DNA of 64,000 nt from an uncultured Roseicyclus sp. (GTDB lineage Bacteria > Pseudomonadota > Alphaproteobacteria > Rhodobacterales > Rhodobacteraceae), in NCBI GenBank assembly GCA_947489665.1, contig CANLEH010000001.1, forward strand, positions 778,501 to 842,500, given 5' to 3'. Shown in pieces: positions 44,301-52,509 of this stretch (the stretch's first letter is position 1; each line of letters starts with the position of its first letter). The notes beneath the pieces were generated by a model. The model worked only from the letters and a program-made list of their open reading frames with translations. It searched no databases and was not told the DNA's origin. A program made the position numbers and the translations under genes.

Positions 44301-45812
44301 ATGGACTTCATCCTTACCCAGCTTTCGGGTTTTGGCGGGGCGCTTTGGGCGCTGATCATTGATCCGCTGACGTATATCTACCTGATCGTATCTGTCTTTC
44401 TGGGCATCACCTTTGGCGCCTTGCCCGGGCTGACGGCGACGCTGGCGGTGACCATCCTGACCGGTTTTTTCGGGAACAAAGTGCCGCTGGATTATTCGCT
44501 GATCGCTTTGCTTGGGGCCTATGTGGGCGCCATTTACGGCGGCAGTTATCCGTCCATCTTGCTCAATATTCCCGGTACGGCGGCCAGTGCGGCCACCGCG
44601 ATGGACGGCTACCCCTTGGCCAAGGCGGGTCGGGGCGGGGAGGCGCTTGGCCTGACCACAACAGGCAGCTTCATCGGCACGCTGATCGGCACGCTCGCTC
44701 TATTGGTGTTTGTTTGGGTCCTGCTGCTGCTGTCCGAGAATATCGCAAGTCCCGAAAAGGCGCTTCTCGCGCTGTTTGGCATCCTGCTGTCCGGCACGCT
44801 GATGTCCGAGGATTTGGTGGTGAAGGGATGGATTGCGGGGCTGATTGGCCTTGCCATGGCCATGGTCGGGCTGGACCCGCTTTTGTCCGAGCCGCGCTAT
44901 ACTTTCGGCTGGTCCTACATGCTGAGCGGCTTTCAGGTCGTGCCGGTTCTGATGGGGGCCTTTGCGGTGCCGCAGATCATCGAAGGTCTGCGCCACATGG
45001 ATGCAGGCAAGATCACGGAGCTGAAGGGCCGCATCCTGCCCAACTTGCGCGCGGTGCGCCGGTACCTGCCGACCATCACCCGGTCGGGCGTGATTGGCAC
45101 CGGTGTGGGCGCCTTGCCCGGCGTGGGTGAGGATGTTGCAGGCTGGGTCAGCTACGGCGTGGGCAAATCCGTCAGCAAGGAAGGCCACAAATTCGGGAAA
45201 GGGTCGCTTGAGGGGCTGTTGTCGTCCGAGACCGCCAACAATGCCTGTATCGGCGGTGCGCTTATTCCGCTTTTGGTTCTTGGCATTCCCGGCTCCCCCC
45301 CGGCTGCGGCGCTGTTGGGGGCGTTCAAGATCAACAATATCATCCCCGGTCCGACCATCGACCCTGACATCATTTTGCGCGTTGTCGCGATCATGGTCCT
45401 GGCGTCGTTCACGATGTTCTTCATGGGGCTGTTTACGGCAAAGGTCTTTATCAAGATCCTGGCTATCCCGCGTACCGTTTTCCTGCCGGTTGTCATGGTG
45501 CTGACGACCATCGGGTCGTTCAGTGTCGGCGGTGGCATCAATGACCTCTACCTGATGCTGGGCGTTGGATTTGTCGCCTATTTCATGAACCTGCTGAAGT
45601 TTCCCATCGCGCCGTTGGTCATTGGTGTGATCCTGGGCGGTTTGTTTGACGAGACCTTCCGCAGATCCTTGTTGATCTCGGGCGGGGATGTGATGGTCTT
45701 CTTCTCGCGCCCTGTGGCGGGGGTCCTGCTGGTCTTGAACATCAGCCTGGTCTTGAGCCAACTTCCTTTTGCCAAACGCGCCTTTGCGCGTCTTCGTGGA
45801 AAGACTGCTTGA
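44301..45812 (+). CDS. Tripartite tricarboxylate transporter large permease (TctA)
   Basis: Main permease of 503 aa with about 12 helices. TctA hallmarks: FLGITFGALPGLTATLAVTI, LLGAYVGAIYGGSYPSILLN IPGTAASAATAMDGYPLAKA, IGTGVGALPGVGEDVAGWVS and ETANNACIGGALIPLLVLGI PGSPPAAALLGAF. The stop shares its last base with the next start (TGATG). The transporter is driven by an ion gradient. Confidence 0.93.
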   Translation: MDFILTQLSGFGGALWALIIDPLTYIYLIVSVFLGITFGALPGLTATLAVTILTGFFGNKVPLDYSLIALLGAYVGAIYGGSYPSILLNIPGTAASAATAMDGYPLAKAGRGGEALGLTTTGSFIGTLIGTLALLVFVWVLLLLSENIASPEKALLALFGILLSGTLMSEDLVVKGWIAGLIGLAMAMVGLDPLLSEPRYTFGWSYMLSGFQVVPVLMGAFAVPQIIEGLRHMDAGKITELKGRILPNLRAVRRYLPTITRSGVIGTGVGALPGVGEDVAGWVSYGVGKSVSKEGHKFGKGSLEGLLSSETANNACIGGALIPLLVLGIPGSPPAAALLGAFKINNIIPGPTIDPDIILRVVAIMVLASFTMFFMGLFTAKVFIKILAIPRTVFLPVVMVLTTIGSFSVGGGINDLYLMLGVGFVAYFMNLLKFPIAPLVIGVILGGLFDETFRRSLLISGGDVMVFFSRPVAGVLLVLNISLVLSQLPFAKRAFARLRGKTA

Positions 45813-46102
45813 TGTATGTTGTCGCCGTAGACCTTGAGATTGATCTAGCTGAGGCGGAGGCCTTCATGGACCTGATGCTGGCCAATGCCGAAACCTCGCG
45901 CACCGCGGAAGAAGGGTGCATTCGGTTTGACGTATGCACCGATCCTGCGCGGCCAGGCAAAGTCTTTCTGTATGAGCTTTACACCGACCGGGCCGCCTTC
46001 GACGCCCATCTGGCGTCCGAGCATTTCCTTGCGTTCGATCAGGCGGTTGCCCCGCTGTTGCGTGCCAAGTCCATCCGGACTTTCGCGGAGGTCCGTCCAT
46101 GA
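45812..46102 (+). CDS. ABM-domain (antibiotic biosynthesis monooxygenase/YgiN-like) protein
   Basis: Small dimeric ferredoxin-like protein of 96 aa: VDLEIDLAEAEAFMDLMLAN AETSRTAEEGCIRFDV, then FLYELYTDRAAFDAHLASEH FLAFD. It resembles YgiN/LsrG-type proteins, some of which isomerise or oxidise small metabolites. ATG 45812 overlaps the tctA stop and its own stop overlaps the next gene by 4 bases, so it belongs to the operon. The precise reaction is unknown. Confidence 0.85.
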   Translation: MYVVAVDLEIDLAEAEAFMDLMLANAETSRTAEEGCIRFDVCTDPARPGKVFLYELYTDRAAFDAHLASEHFLAFDQAVAPLLRAKSIRTFAEVRP

Positions 46103-46896
46103 ACGATTGGGAGGTCTACAGCCTCAAATACGCGGACCGGAACGCGCGCACGCGGGCGGACAGCTTCATTTTCGATGACAATCACGATGCACCCCATGCG
46201 ATGGACTACTTCATCTGGGTGCTGCGCCGCGGGGTTGAGGTGATCCTTGTCGACACTGGCTATGATGCCGAAGAGGGCCATGCGCGGGGGCGCCCGATCC
46301 GCATGGACCCTGTGGCCGCGCTGGAGCCCTTGGGTCTTGCACCGGACGACATAACTCAGGTCATCGTCACCCATCTGCACTATGACCATGCGGGCGGGTT
46401 GCACCTGTTCCCGAACGCCACACTGCACCTTCAAGCCGCTGAAATGGCGTTCGCGACCGGCCCTTGCATGTGCCACGACACCCTGCGCATGCCATTCACC
46501 GCCGAGCATATATGCGAAGCGGTGCGGCGCCTCTATTCAGGCCAAGTTACCTTCCACGATGGAGACGCGGAGATCGCGGATGGCGTGACCGTCCATTGCA
46601 TCGGCGGCCATAGTCGCGGCTTGCAATGCGTGCGGGTGCGCACGCAAGCGGGCTGGCTGGTGCTGGCCTCGGACGCGGCGCATTTCTATGAAAATGTCTT
46701 TGCGCGGAAGCCTTTTCCAATCGTCGTGGATCTGCAAAACATGCTCGACGGGTTCGACACATTGCACAAGCTTACCTCCGCCCCCGGCTTGATCGTTCCG
46801 GGTCATGATCCACTGGTCCGGGCGCACTTTCCGCAGGCGATGGCGCCGCATATCCACCGGCTCGATCATGGGCCAAACACGGTGATCACCACATGA
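46099..46896 (+). CDS. Metallo-beta-lactamase-fold lactonase-like hydrolase
   Basis: The 265-aa product keeps the di-zinc motif THLHYDHAGG (HxHxDH) and the later metal ligands GGHSRGLQ, SDAAHFYENV and VPGHDPLV. This pattern is that of N-acyl-homoserine-lactonase-type enzymes. The operon position between a transporter and a sugar-acid kinase makes hydrolysis of a sugar-acid lactone more likely than quorum quenching. It overlaps both neighbours by 4 bases. Confidence 0.85.
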   Translation: MNDWEVYSLKYADRNARTRADSFIFDDNHDAPHAMDYFIWVLRRGVEVILVDTGYDAEEGHARGRPIRMDPVAALEPLGLAPDDITQVIVTHLHYDHAGGLHLFPNATLHLQAAEMAFATGPCMCHDTLRMPFTAEHICEAVRRLYSGQVTFHDGDAEIADGVTVHCIGGHSRGLQCVRVRTQAGWLVLASDAAHFYENVFARKPFPIVVDLQNMLDGFDTLHKLTSAPGLIVPGHDPLVRAHFPQAMAPHIHRLDHGPNTVITT

Positions 46897-48113
46897 AGAT
46901 CGGCGTTATTGCGGATGATTTTACTGGGGCGTCCGACATTGCGCTGACGCTGGCCGAGGCTGGAATGCGCGTGGCCCAGTTTATCGGCGTACCCGAAGGG
47001 CCCAGCGACCCAACGCTGGAGGCTGGGGTCGTTGCGTTGAAATCGCGAACCGCACCGGTGCAGGACGCCGTCGCGCAATCGTTGGCGGCCTGTTCCTGGC
47101 TCAAGGCCCAGGGCGCTACGCAATTCATCTTCAAGATATGCTCGACCTTCGACAGCACGCCGCAGGGAAATATTGGCCCGGTCCTCGATGCATTGGCCGA
47201 CCATCTTGGCGCCGGGGCCGTTATGGTGTGCCCGGCTTTCCCGGAGAACGGACGCAGCGTTTACCAAGGCCATCTGTTTGTCGCGGACCGTTTGCTGAGC
47301 GAAAGTGGCATGCAGGATCACCCGCTGACCCCGATGACAGACCCGGACTTGCGCCGGGTTCTTGCCGCCCAATCGGGCCGCGCGGTGGGGCATATACCTG
47401 CCAAAACCGTGCTTGACGGGCCAGATGCCATCAGGCGCGCGCTGGATGTGCAGGCCCATTTGATTACCGATGCGATTGCCGACGAAGATCTGATCCAGAT
47501 CGGCAGAGCGGCCAAGGGCGAAGCGTTGCTTTGCGGAGGATCCGGCATTGCCTTGGGATTGCCGGCCAACTTTGGAATTGCGCCGCGGACCCCGGACTGG
47601 CCGGGCATTGCGGGGCCGGGGGCTGTGTTCTCAGGCTCGTGCAGTGTGGCTACGCGCGGCCAAGTCGCTGCCTATTCGGCCTTGGCCCCCAGCTTTCAGA
47701 TCGACGCGGCAAAGGCGGTGAACAGCGAATACAATGTCGCGGACCTGGTTGATTGGGTCATGGCACAGGATCGGGCGCCGCTGATCTACTCGTCCGCTGA
47801 TCCGGACGTGGTGCGGGCGGCGCAAGCCGCCTTTGGGGCAGGTGTGGCTGCTGACGCGATCGAAGGCTTGTTCGCAGCACTCGCGCCTGCCCTTGTCAAC
47901 GTCGGCATCCGCCGCTTGGTCGTGGCGGGGGGCGAAACCTCGGGCGCGGTCGTCTCGGGCCTTGGGGCCAAGGTTCTCAACATCGGGCCCCGCGCGGCGG
48001 CGGGTGTGCCGTTGGTTGAAAGCGATGGCACAGCGCTCGCGCTGAAATCAGGAAATTTCGGCGGCCCGGATTTCTTCGCCGAAGCACTTGCGATGATGGA
48101 AGTCGCAAACTGA
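46893..48113 (+). CDS. Four-carbon acid sugar kinase family protein (DUF1537, OtnK/DtnK-like)
   Basis: The 406-aa product opens with IGVIADDFTGASDIALTLAE, the DDFTGA motif of the N-terminal substrate domain. It continues with KICSTFDSTPQGNIGPVLDA and VCPAFPENGRSVYQGHLFV, and has the nucleotide-binding C-terminal segment VVAGGETSGAVVSGLGAKVL NIGP. Family members phosphorylate D-threonate, D-erythronate or 3-oxo-tetronates. No aldolase (OtnC), isomerase (OtnI) or PdxA2 partner is adjacent; the isopropylmalate-dehydrogenase-family enzyme of the divergent operon may fill the oxidative step. It converges with the FMN oxidase gene, leaving one base between them. Confidence 0.9.
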   Translation: MKIGVIADDFTGASDIALTLAEAGMRVAQFIGVPEGPSDPTLEAGVVALKSRTAPVQDAVAQSLAACSWLKAQGATQFIFKICSTFDSTPQGNIGPVLDALADHLGAGAVMVCPAFPENGRSVYQGHLFVADRLLSESGMQDHPLTPMTDPDLRRVLAAQSGRAVGHIPAKTVLDGPDAIRRALDVQAHLITDAIADEDLIQIGRAAKGEALLCGGSGIALGLPANFGIAPRTPDWPGIAGPGAVFSGSCSVATRGQVAAYSALAPSFQIDAAKAVNSEYNVADLVDWVMAQDRAPLIYSSADPDVVRAAQAAFGAGVAADAIEGLFAALAPALVNVGIRRLVVAGGETSGAVVSGLGAKVLNIGPRAAAGVPLVESDGTALALKSGNFGGPDFFAEALAMMEVAN

Positions 48114-48114
48114 T

Positions 48115-49209
48115 CTAGTGGGGGCGCGGCATCTCGGTCGCGCCGATCTGGGCCAGGGTGATGCTGGTCTCAGCGGTCAGCACCGACCAAAGCTGCGCCA
48201 AACCCTCTTGCCCTCCAGCCGCAATTGCGAATTGCAGGATGCGCCCCAGAAAGGCGAAATTCGCGCCCTGCATATACGCCTTCACGACATCCTCTCCGCT
48301 GCGTAGGCCGGTGTCGAAAAACAGGGGGTAATCGGGGCCAACCACCTCGCGGATAGCGGGCAGAACAGAGATGGGAGCAGGGGCGCTTTCCAGTTGCCGC
48401 GCGCCGTGGCTTGAAACCTGAATGGCGTCAATGCCCTCGGCCTTCAGTTGTCCCGCATCCTCGGGGTCCAACACGCCTTTGACGACCAGATTGCCCGGCC
48501 ATGCATCCCGCAATTGCTTGAGCGTATCCCAATCCGCCTTGGCTCGGCTGGCCTTGCGGTCAAAGCTGAAGCCCTCCATCCGGAAATTCGCCATATCGGG
48601 CTTGCCCGCCAGCAGCGAGGTGATGGACCACCGCGGATGCAGCGCAAAGTCGAGGAACTGCCAAGGGCCGATACGGAAGGGCATGGTGAAGCCGTGGCGC
48701 AACTCGCGGGGGCGACGGCCAACCTCTGGCACATCGACGGTCAGAATCAGCGTCTCGTAGCCTGCCGACTTTGCACGCTCGACTAGTTTGAACGTCTCTG
48801 TTCCGTCGCCCGAGAAGTAGAGCTGGAACCAGGCATGGCCTCGCGCTTCTTCTATAATATCTTCCAGCGGTGTGGAGGATACGGTGGACACACCCAGCGG
48901 CACCTCTTCGCGCGCCGCCAGGCGTGCCAGCATCATATCCGCGCCGGGACCTGACAGATTGCACATCCCCATGGGCGAGATGCCGAACGGGGCCTTTGTT
49001 GTCTTGCCAAACAAGGTGGATGACAAATCCCGCTGACTGACATCGCGCAGAATGCGGGGCCGCAGGTTGAGCGCGTCAAAGGCGGCTCGGTTGCGATCCG
49101 CCCCCGTTTCCGTCCCCGCTGCGCCGTCGATATAGTCGAACACCATCCAGGGCAGACGCCGCTTCGCAATGCGCCGCGCGTCCGCGCTGGAATGGATTGC
49201 CGAGTCCAT
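48115..49209 (-). CDS. FMN-dependent alpha-hydroxyacid oxidase/dehydrogenase
   Basis: TIM-barrel flavoprotein of 364 aa of the lactate/glycolate oxidase family. PWMVFDYIDGAAGTETGADR NRAAFD, GISPMGMCNLSGPGADMMLA, VKGVLDPEDAGQLKAEGIDA IQVSSHGARQLESAPAPI (catalytic His in SSHGARQL) and FFDTGLRSGEDVVKAYMQGA are the standard landmarks. It lacks a membrane segment. It is the last gene of the hpsN-like/comDE operon, one base after comE. Because the next enzyme needs sulfopyruvate, oxidation of 3-sulfolactate is the attractive substrate; lactate or another 2-hydroxyacid cannot be excluded. Confidence 0.85.
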   Translation of the reverse strand: MDSAIHSSADARRIAKRRLPWMVFDYIDGAAGTETGADRNRAAFDALNLRPRILRDVSQRDLSSTLFGKTTKAPFGISPMGMCNLSGPGADMMLARLAAREEVPLGVSTVSSTPLEDIIEEARGHAWFQLYFSGDGTETFKLVERAKSAGYETLILTVDVPEVGRRPRELRHGFTMPFRIGPWQFLDFALHPRWSITSLLAGKPDMANFRMEGFSFDRKASRAKADWDTLKQLRDAWPGNLVVKGVLDPEDAGQLKAEGIDAIQVSSHGARQLESAPAPISVLPAIREVVGPDYPLFFDTGLRSGEDVVKAYMQGANFAFLGRILQFAIAAGGQEGLAQLWSVLTAETSITLAQIGATEMPRPH

Positions 49210-49210
49210 G

Positions 49211-49765
49211 TTAGCTGGCCACGGCTTTCATGAAACGGTCGCGGATGATGACCGGGTCCATCGTGATGACTGGCATCTTGGCATTGCCGCTGTCGCATTT
49301 CACGATCATCACTGTGCCTTTGCCGCTATCGAGGGCGGCTTGCAGGGCCTCGCCGGTGTCCACATCCTGCACCTCGACCACGTTGTCACAGCCCGCCGCG
49401 CGGGCCATGCCCGCAAGATCGGTTTTGCGACCCGTATAGGTGGGCTGATCGCCTGTGGACCCGTAGGAGCCATTGTCGATGATCATCAGAATGTAGTTGT
49501 CCGGGCAATTGTTGCCGATGGTGGGCAGGGTGCCGAGGTTCGTCAGGACCGAGCCGTCGCCGTCGATCACGATAACCGGCTTGGGCTGTGCGATGGCCAG
49601 GCCAAGCCCGATCGACGAGGCCAGCCCCATCGTGCCGAGCATGTAGAAATTGGTCGGCTGATCGTCGATGGCGTGCAGTTCCTGCGACGGGATGCCGATA
49701 TTGCAGACGACAAGCTGGTCACGCAGTATCGGGGCGATTTCTTTCAGGATTTCAGAACGGATCAT
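49211..49765 (-). CDS. comE: Sulfopyruvate decarboxylase beta subunit
   Basis: TPP-binding subunit of 184 aa. VCNIGIPSQELHAIDDQPTN FYMLGTMGLASSIGLGLAIA closely resembles archaeal ComE, and VIDGDGSVLTNLGTL is the TPP/Mg motif (GDGS...N). With ComD it decarboxylates sulfopyruvate to sulfoacetaldehyde, both in coenzyme M synthesis and in bacterial sulfonate degradation. Phosphonopyruvate decarboxylase is the closest alternative, but that is usually one fused chain beside phosphonate genes, none of which are here. It overlaps comD by 4 bases. Confidence 0.88.
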   Translation of the reverse strand: MIRSEILKEIAPILRDQLVVCNIGIPSQELHAIDDQPTNFYMLGTMGLASSIGLGLAIAQPKPVIVIDGDGSVLTNLGTLPTIGNNCPDNYILMIIDNGSYGSTGDQPTYTGRKTDLAGMARAAGCDNVVEVQDVDTGEALQAALDSGKGTVMIVKCDSGNAKMPVITMDPVIIRDRFMKAVAS

Positions 49766-50268
49766 TGGTCGCCATAGCCTCCCCAGAAAGAGGCATCCGT
49801 CAGGATCGCCACGGGTTTGTTTGCCATAAAGGTGTATTTCAGGATCTCGTCGAACTCATCCGCGTCCGATTCCTTGTGGAAATGGTAGGTCGGGATCAGC
49901 ATCTGGTTCAGCAGGGCCTTTGTGTGCACGGCCATTTCCACCTGACAGGCAACCGGTTCGCGCAGCTCACCCCGGTACGAAATCAGGATCGGCAGCGGCA
50001 TCCGGTAGTACTGCGTCAGCGTCGCAAGCGTGTTGATCGTCACACCAATGGCGGTGTTCTGCATAATGATGGCCGGGCGCTTGCCGCCCATCCACGCCCC
50101 AGCGCACAGGCCCATCCCCTCGTCTTCCTTGTTCGACGGGATGTGGAAGATCTCGGGCCGGGCTTCGACTTCGTCGATCACCCCGGCCAGCTGTTTGCAC
50201 GGCACGGTGGTGATGAAGGACACGTCGTTGGCGACGAAATCGTCAACGAGCTTCTTGGAAATGTTCAC
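49762..50268 (-). CDS. comD: Sulfopyruvate decarboxylase alpha subunit
   Basis: The 168-aa product has the N-terminal pyrimidine-binding half of the TPP enzyme: SFITTVPCKQLAGVIDEVEA, HIPSNKEDEGMGLCAGAWMG (conserved catalytic Glu in the EDEG segment), PAIIMQNTAIGVTINTLATL, PLPILISYRG. The start is taken as GTG 50268 (VNISKKLVDDF), with AGGAG about 11 bases upstream; no ATG is available nearby and the frame runs upstream without homology. Paired with ComE in one transcript. Confidence 0.88.
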   Translation of the reverse strand: MNISKKLVDDFVANDVSFITTVPCKQLAGVIDEVEARPEIFHIPSNKEDEGMGLCAGAWMGGKRPAIIMQNTAIGVTINTLATLTQYYRMPLPILISYRGELREPVACQVEMAVHTKALLNQMLIPTYHFHKESDADEFDEILKYTFMANKPVAILTDASFWGGYGDQ

Positions 50269-50320
50269 TTGTTTCGATGCTCCTGATGGCCCAAGCGGCG
50301 GGCTGTTGCGGTAAGACGGC

Positions 50321-50734
50321 TTAGACGGTGTCGCGCAGGACGTGGACCGCGCAATGGGCGTGGCGCACGACCCGCGATGCTGTGGATCCCAGAAGGAAAT
50401 CGACAAGCTCAGGGCGGTGGGAACCCATGATGATCAGATCGGCCCCTTCGGCCTTGGCTGCATCAATGATCGTGCGCCCCCCATGGCCCTTCACGGCGAC
50501 ACCCTTGGCATTGGGCACATCGGCCATGCGGTCAGCCATTTTTGCCTGTGCGGCCTCAAACGCGGCGTTTGAGATATCGGCGTCGATCCAGGCGTTCACA
50601 GTTCCCTGCGGTTCCTCAAAGACGTGGAGAGCCGTGATCTGGCCCCCGTCTGCCAAAAGACATTGCGCCAGTTTCAGCGCCTGCGGGCCATAGCCGTGGT
50701 CGAGGGCCATTGCGATCATGATATGCTTATACAT
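50321..50734 (-). CDS. Universal stress protein (UspA family)
   Basis: The 137-aa product is a single Usp domain: KHIMIAMALDHGYGPQALKL at the start and the ATP-binding loop IMGSHRPELVDFLLGSTASR VVRHAHCAVHVLRD (G-x2-G-x9-G-S/T type) at the end. It lies in the middle of the sulfonate operon, between the alcohol dehydrogenase and comD, same strand. Usp genes embedded in catabolic operons are common in roseobacters; the role here is unknown. Confidence 0.92.
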   Translation of the reverse strand: MYKHIMIAMALDHGYGPQALKLAQCLLADGGQITALHVFEEPQGTVNAWIDADISNAAFEAAQAKMADRMADVPNAKGVAVKGHGGRTIIDAAKAEGADLIIMGSHRPELVDFLLGSTASRVVRHAHCAVHVLRDTV

Positions 50735-50764
50735 GGTGGCGGTGTCTCCGTTCGGCGGTTGGGT

Positions 50765-51751
50765 TTACGCGTTGGGACGCAGGATGATTTTTGGGGCGGC
50801 CACGCGGCCTGCGCGAATGTCGGCAAAGGCGGCGGCTCCGTCAGACAGGGGGCGGTCTTCCGTCCAGTCCAGCGGACCGAGACGACCCTCAAAAAGGGCG
50901 GCCGCCGTGTCGCGGAAATCCTGCTTGGTATAAGTATAGGTGCCGATAAACGTGATCTCCTGCAACGTCATGCGCCGGATATCCAGGCCGCCTGCATCTG
51001 AGCCAAGCCCGACATGGGCGATCACACCCCCCGGTGATGCATGGGCAGAGGCAGCGGCGCGCGTCGCTTCGAACCCAACCGCATCAATAACGACGGGGTA
51101 GAGCGCATCCGCAGGGATCGCGTCGGCCACGGCCTCCGCGCATTGGTCTTGCAGGAAGTGTCGGCGGGTCTCGTTTGGCTCAACGATCAGCGTCTCACGG
51201 CACCCCATGGCGCGAAGGGCCAGGGCAGCGGCCAGACCTATGGCGCCGCCCCCGATCACAAGGGCGCGTTTCTCCATTGTTGGGTGCAGCGCCTCGAGCG
51301 CCAGGCGCGCCGCGTGCCAGCTGACAGCAAGCGGTTCGGCCAATGCGGCCTTTGCCAGCGACACGGTGTCCGGCACAGTCACCAGATTGTCTTCCGGCAT
51401 AGCCACGAATTGCGCAAACGCCCCTTCGCGCGGAGGCATGGAGATGATCTGACGATCCGGACACAGGTTTTCGCGCCCGGCTCGGCTGGCGGCACTGTCG
51501 GGGTTGGTCACAAGCGGATTGATCGTCACACGCCGCCCGTCTTGCGGGCCGCCCACGATAACGCCAGCCGCTTCATGGCCAAGGATCAGGGGCGCGGGCC
51601 GTCGGGCGTCATGGCCAAGATAGGCATGCATGTCAGAGCCGCAGATGCCAACAGCCTCCACCCGGATCAGATGCTCCCCCGCGCCCGGGACGGCCATCTC
51701 GGTATCCCGGAACCCCAGGGTTTCAACACCATCGTAAATCAGGGCCTTCAT
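50765..51751 (-). CDS. Zinc-type alcohol dehydrogenase family protein, possible sulfopropanediol 2-dehydrogenase (HpsP/HpsO-like)
   Basis: Medium-chain dehydrogenase of 328 aa. The catalytic-zinc segment CGSDMHAYLGHDARRPAPLI LGHEAAGVI (Cys, GHE) and the nucleotide-binding ALVIGGGAIGLAAALALRAM are present. The lobe that normally binds structural zinc through four cysteines (C-x2-C-x2-C-x7-C) is degraded: NPDSAASRAGRENLC keeps only the last cysteine. It overlaps the SDR gene by 4 bases. In known dihydroxypropanesulfonate pathways two 2-dehydrogenases interconvert the R and S isomers; this gene and the SDR are candidates. Confidence 0.85.
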   Translation of the reverse strand: MKALIYDGVETLGFRDTEMAVPGAGEHLIRVEAVGICGSDMHAYLGHDARRPAPLILGHEAAGVIVGGPQDGRRVTINPLVTNPDSAASRAGRENLCPDRQIISMPPREGAFAQFVAMPEDNLVTVPDTVSLAKAALAEPLAVSWHAARLALEALHPTMEKRALVIGGGAIGLAAALALRAMGCRETLIVEPNETRRHFLQDQCAEAVADAIPADALYPVVIDAVGFEATRAAASAHASPGGVIAHVGLGSDAGGLDIRRMTLQEITFIGTYTYTKQDFRDTAAALFEGRLGPLDWTEDRPLSDGAAAFADIRAGRVAAPKIILRPNA

Positions 51752-52509
51752 TTCGCTGTGAACCCCCCGTCGACCATCAGAACCTGCCCTGTGACATAGG
51801 CGCTAGCCTCGGAGCACAGGAACAGAAGCGGGCCGTCTATGTCATCCAACGTGCCATTGCGCCCCATGCAGGTCTGCGCCGCATTCCGCGCTGCGCGTTC
51901 AGGGTCGGCAAAGACCGGGCCTGTCAATTCCGTGGGGAAAAAGCCCGGCCCGATGGCGTTGATGTTGATCCCAAATGCCGACCAGGCTTCGGCCATGGCA
52001 CGGGTCAATTGGCCGATGCCTGCCTTTGACGCGCCATAGGCAAGCCCACCCGGGAACGCGCGCGTCGTCTGGAGCGACGCAAAATTCACCACGCGTCCCC
52101 AGCCCTTGTCTTTCATTGCCGGCACGAAGGCCTGCGTCAAAAAGAAAGGGGCTGCGAGGTTCAGGTTCAGGGTCAGATCCCATCCGTCCGGCGTGACCTC
52201 ATCGGCAGCTTGGCGGGTGTTGACGCCCGCGGCGTGCACAATGATGTCCGGTGGTCCGAACGGGGCCGTCACGCTGGCCGCGATGTCGTTCAGCGCACTG
52301 CGATCCGAAAGATCGGCAGCCACCACGGCCGCTGGCGGGCCCGTCCGATCGGCCCAGTCTTGCAGGGCCTCTTCCCGTCGCGCCACCGCAACAACCCGCG
52401 CCCCTGCGTCGGCCAACGCGCTGGCGGCCTGCTGCCCCAGCCCGGCGCTGGCGCCGGTCACACAAGCCACCCGGCCTGTCAGATCGAAGAGGCGCGAGGT
52501 GTCCGACAT
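51748..52509 (-). CDS. Short-chain dehydrogenase/reductase, possible sulfopropanediol 2-dehydrogenase (HpsO/HpsP-like)
   Basis: Classical SDR of 253 aa: cofactor motif ACVTGASAGLGQQAASALAD, VHAAGVNTRQAADEVT (NAG variant), catalytic Ser in VNFASLQTTRAFPGGLAYGA SKAG with Y-x3-K, and ININAIGPGFFPTEL. It overlaps hpsN-like by 3 bases (CATCA) and the alcohol dehydrogenase by 4, so it is fixed in this operon. Gluconate 5-dehydrogenase-type SDRs are similar, so the sulfonate role rests on context. Confidence 0.88.
   Translation of the reverse strand: MSDTSRLFDLTGRVACVTGASAGLGQQAASALADAGARVVAVARREEALQDWADRTGPPAAVVAADLSDRSALNDIAASVTAPFGPPDIIVHAAGVNTRQAADEVTPDGWDLTLNLNLAAPFFLTQAFVPAMKDKGWGRVVNFASLQTTRAFPGGLAYGASKAGIGQLTRAMAEAWSAFGININAIGPGFFPTELTGPVFADPERAARNAAQTCMGRNGTLDDIDGPLLFLCSEASAYVTGQVLMVDGGFTAK

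Noticed and set aside
46099-46896. Quorum-quenching AHL lactonase
   Set aside because: The fold matches, but there is no LuxI/LuxR quorum context; the operon is a transporter-catabolic one, so a metabolic lactone is more likely.
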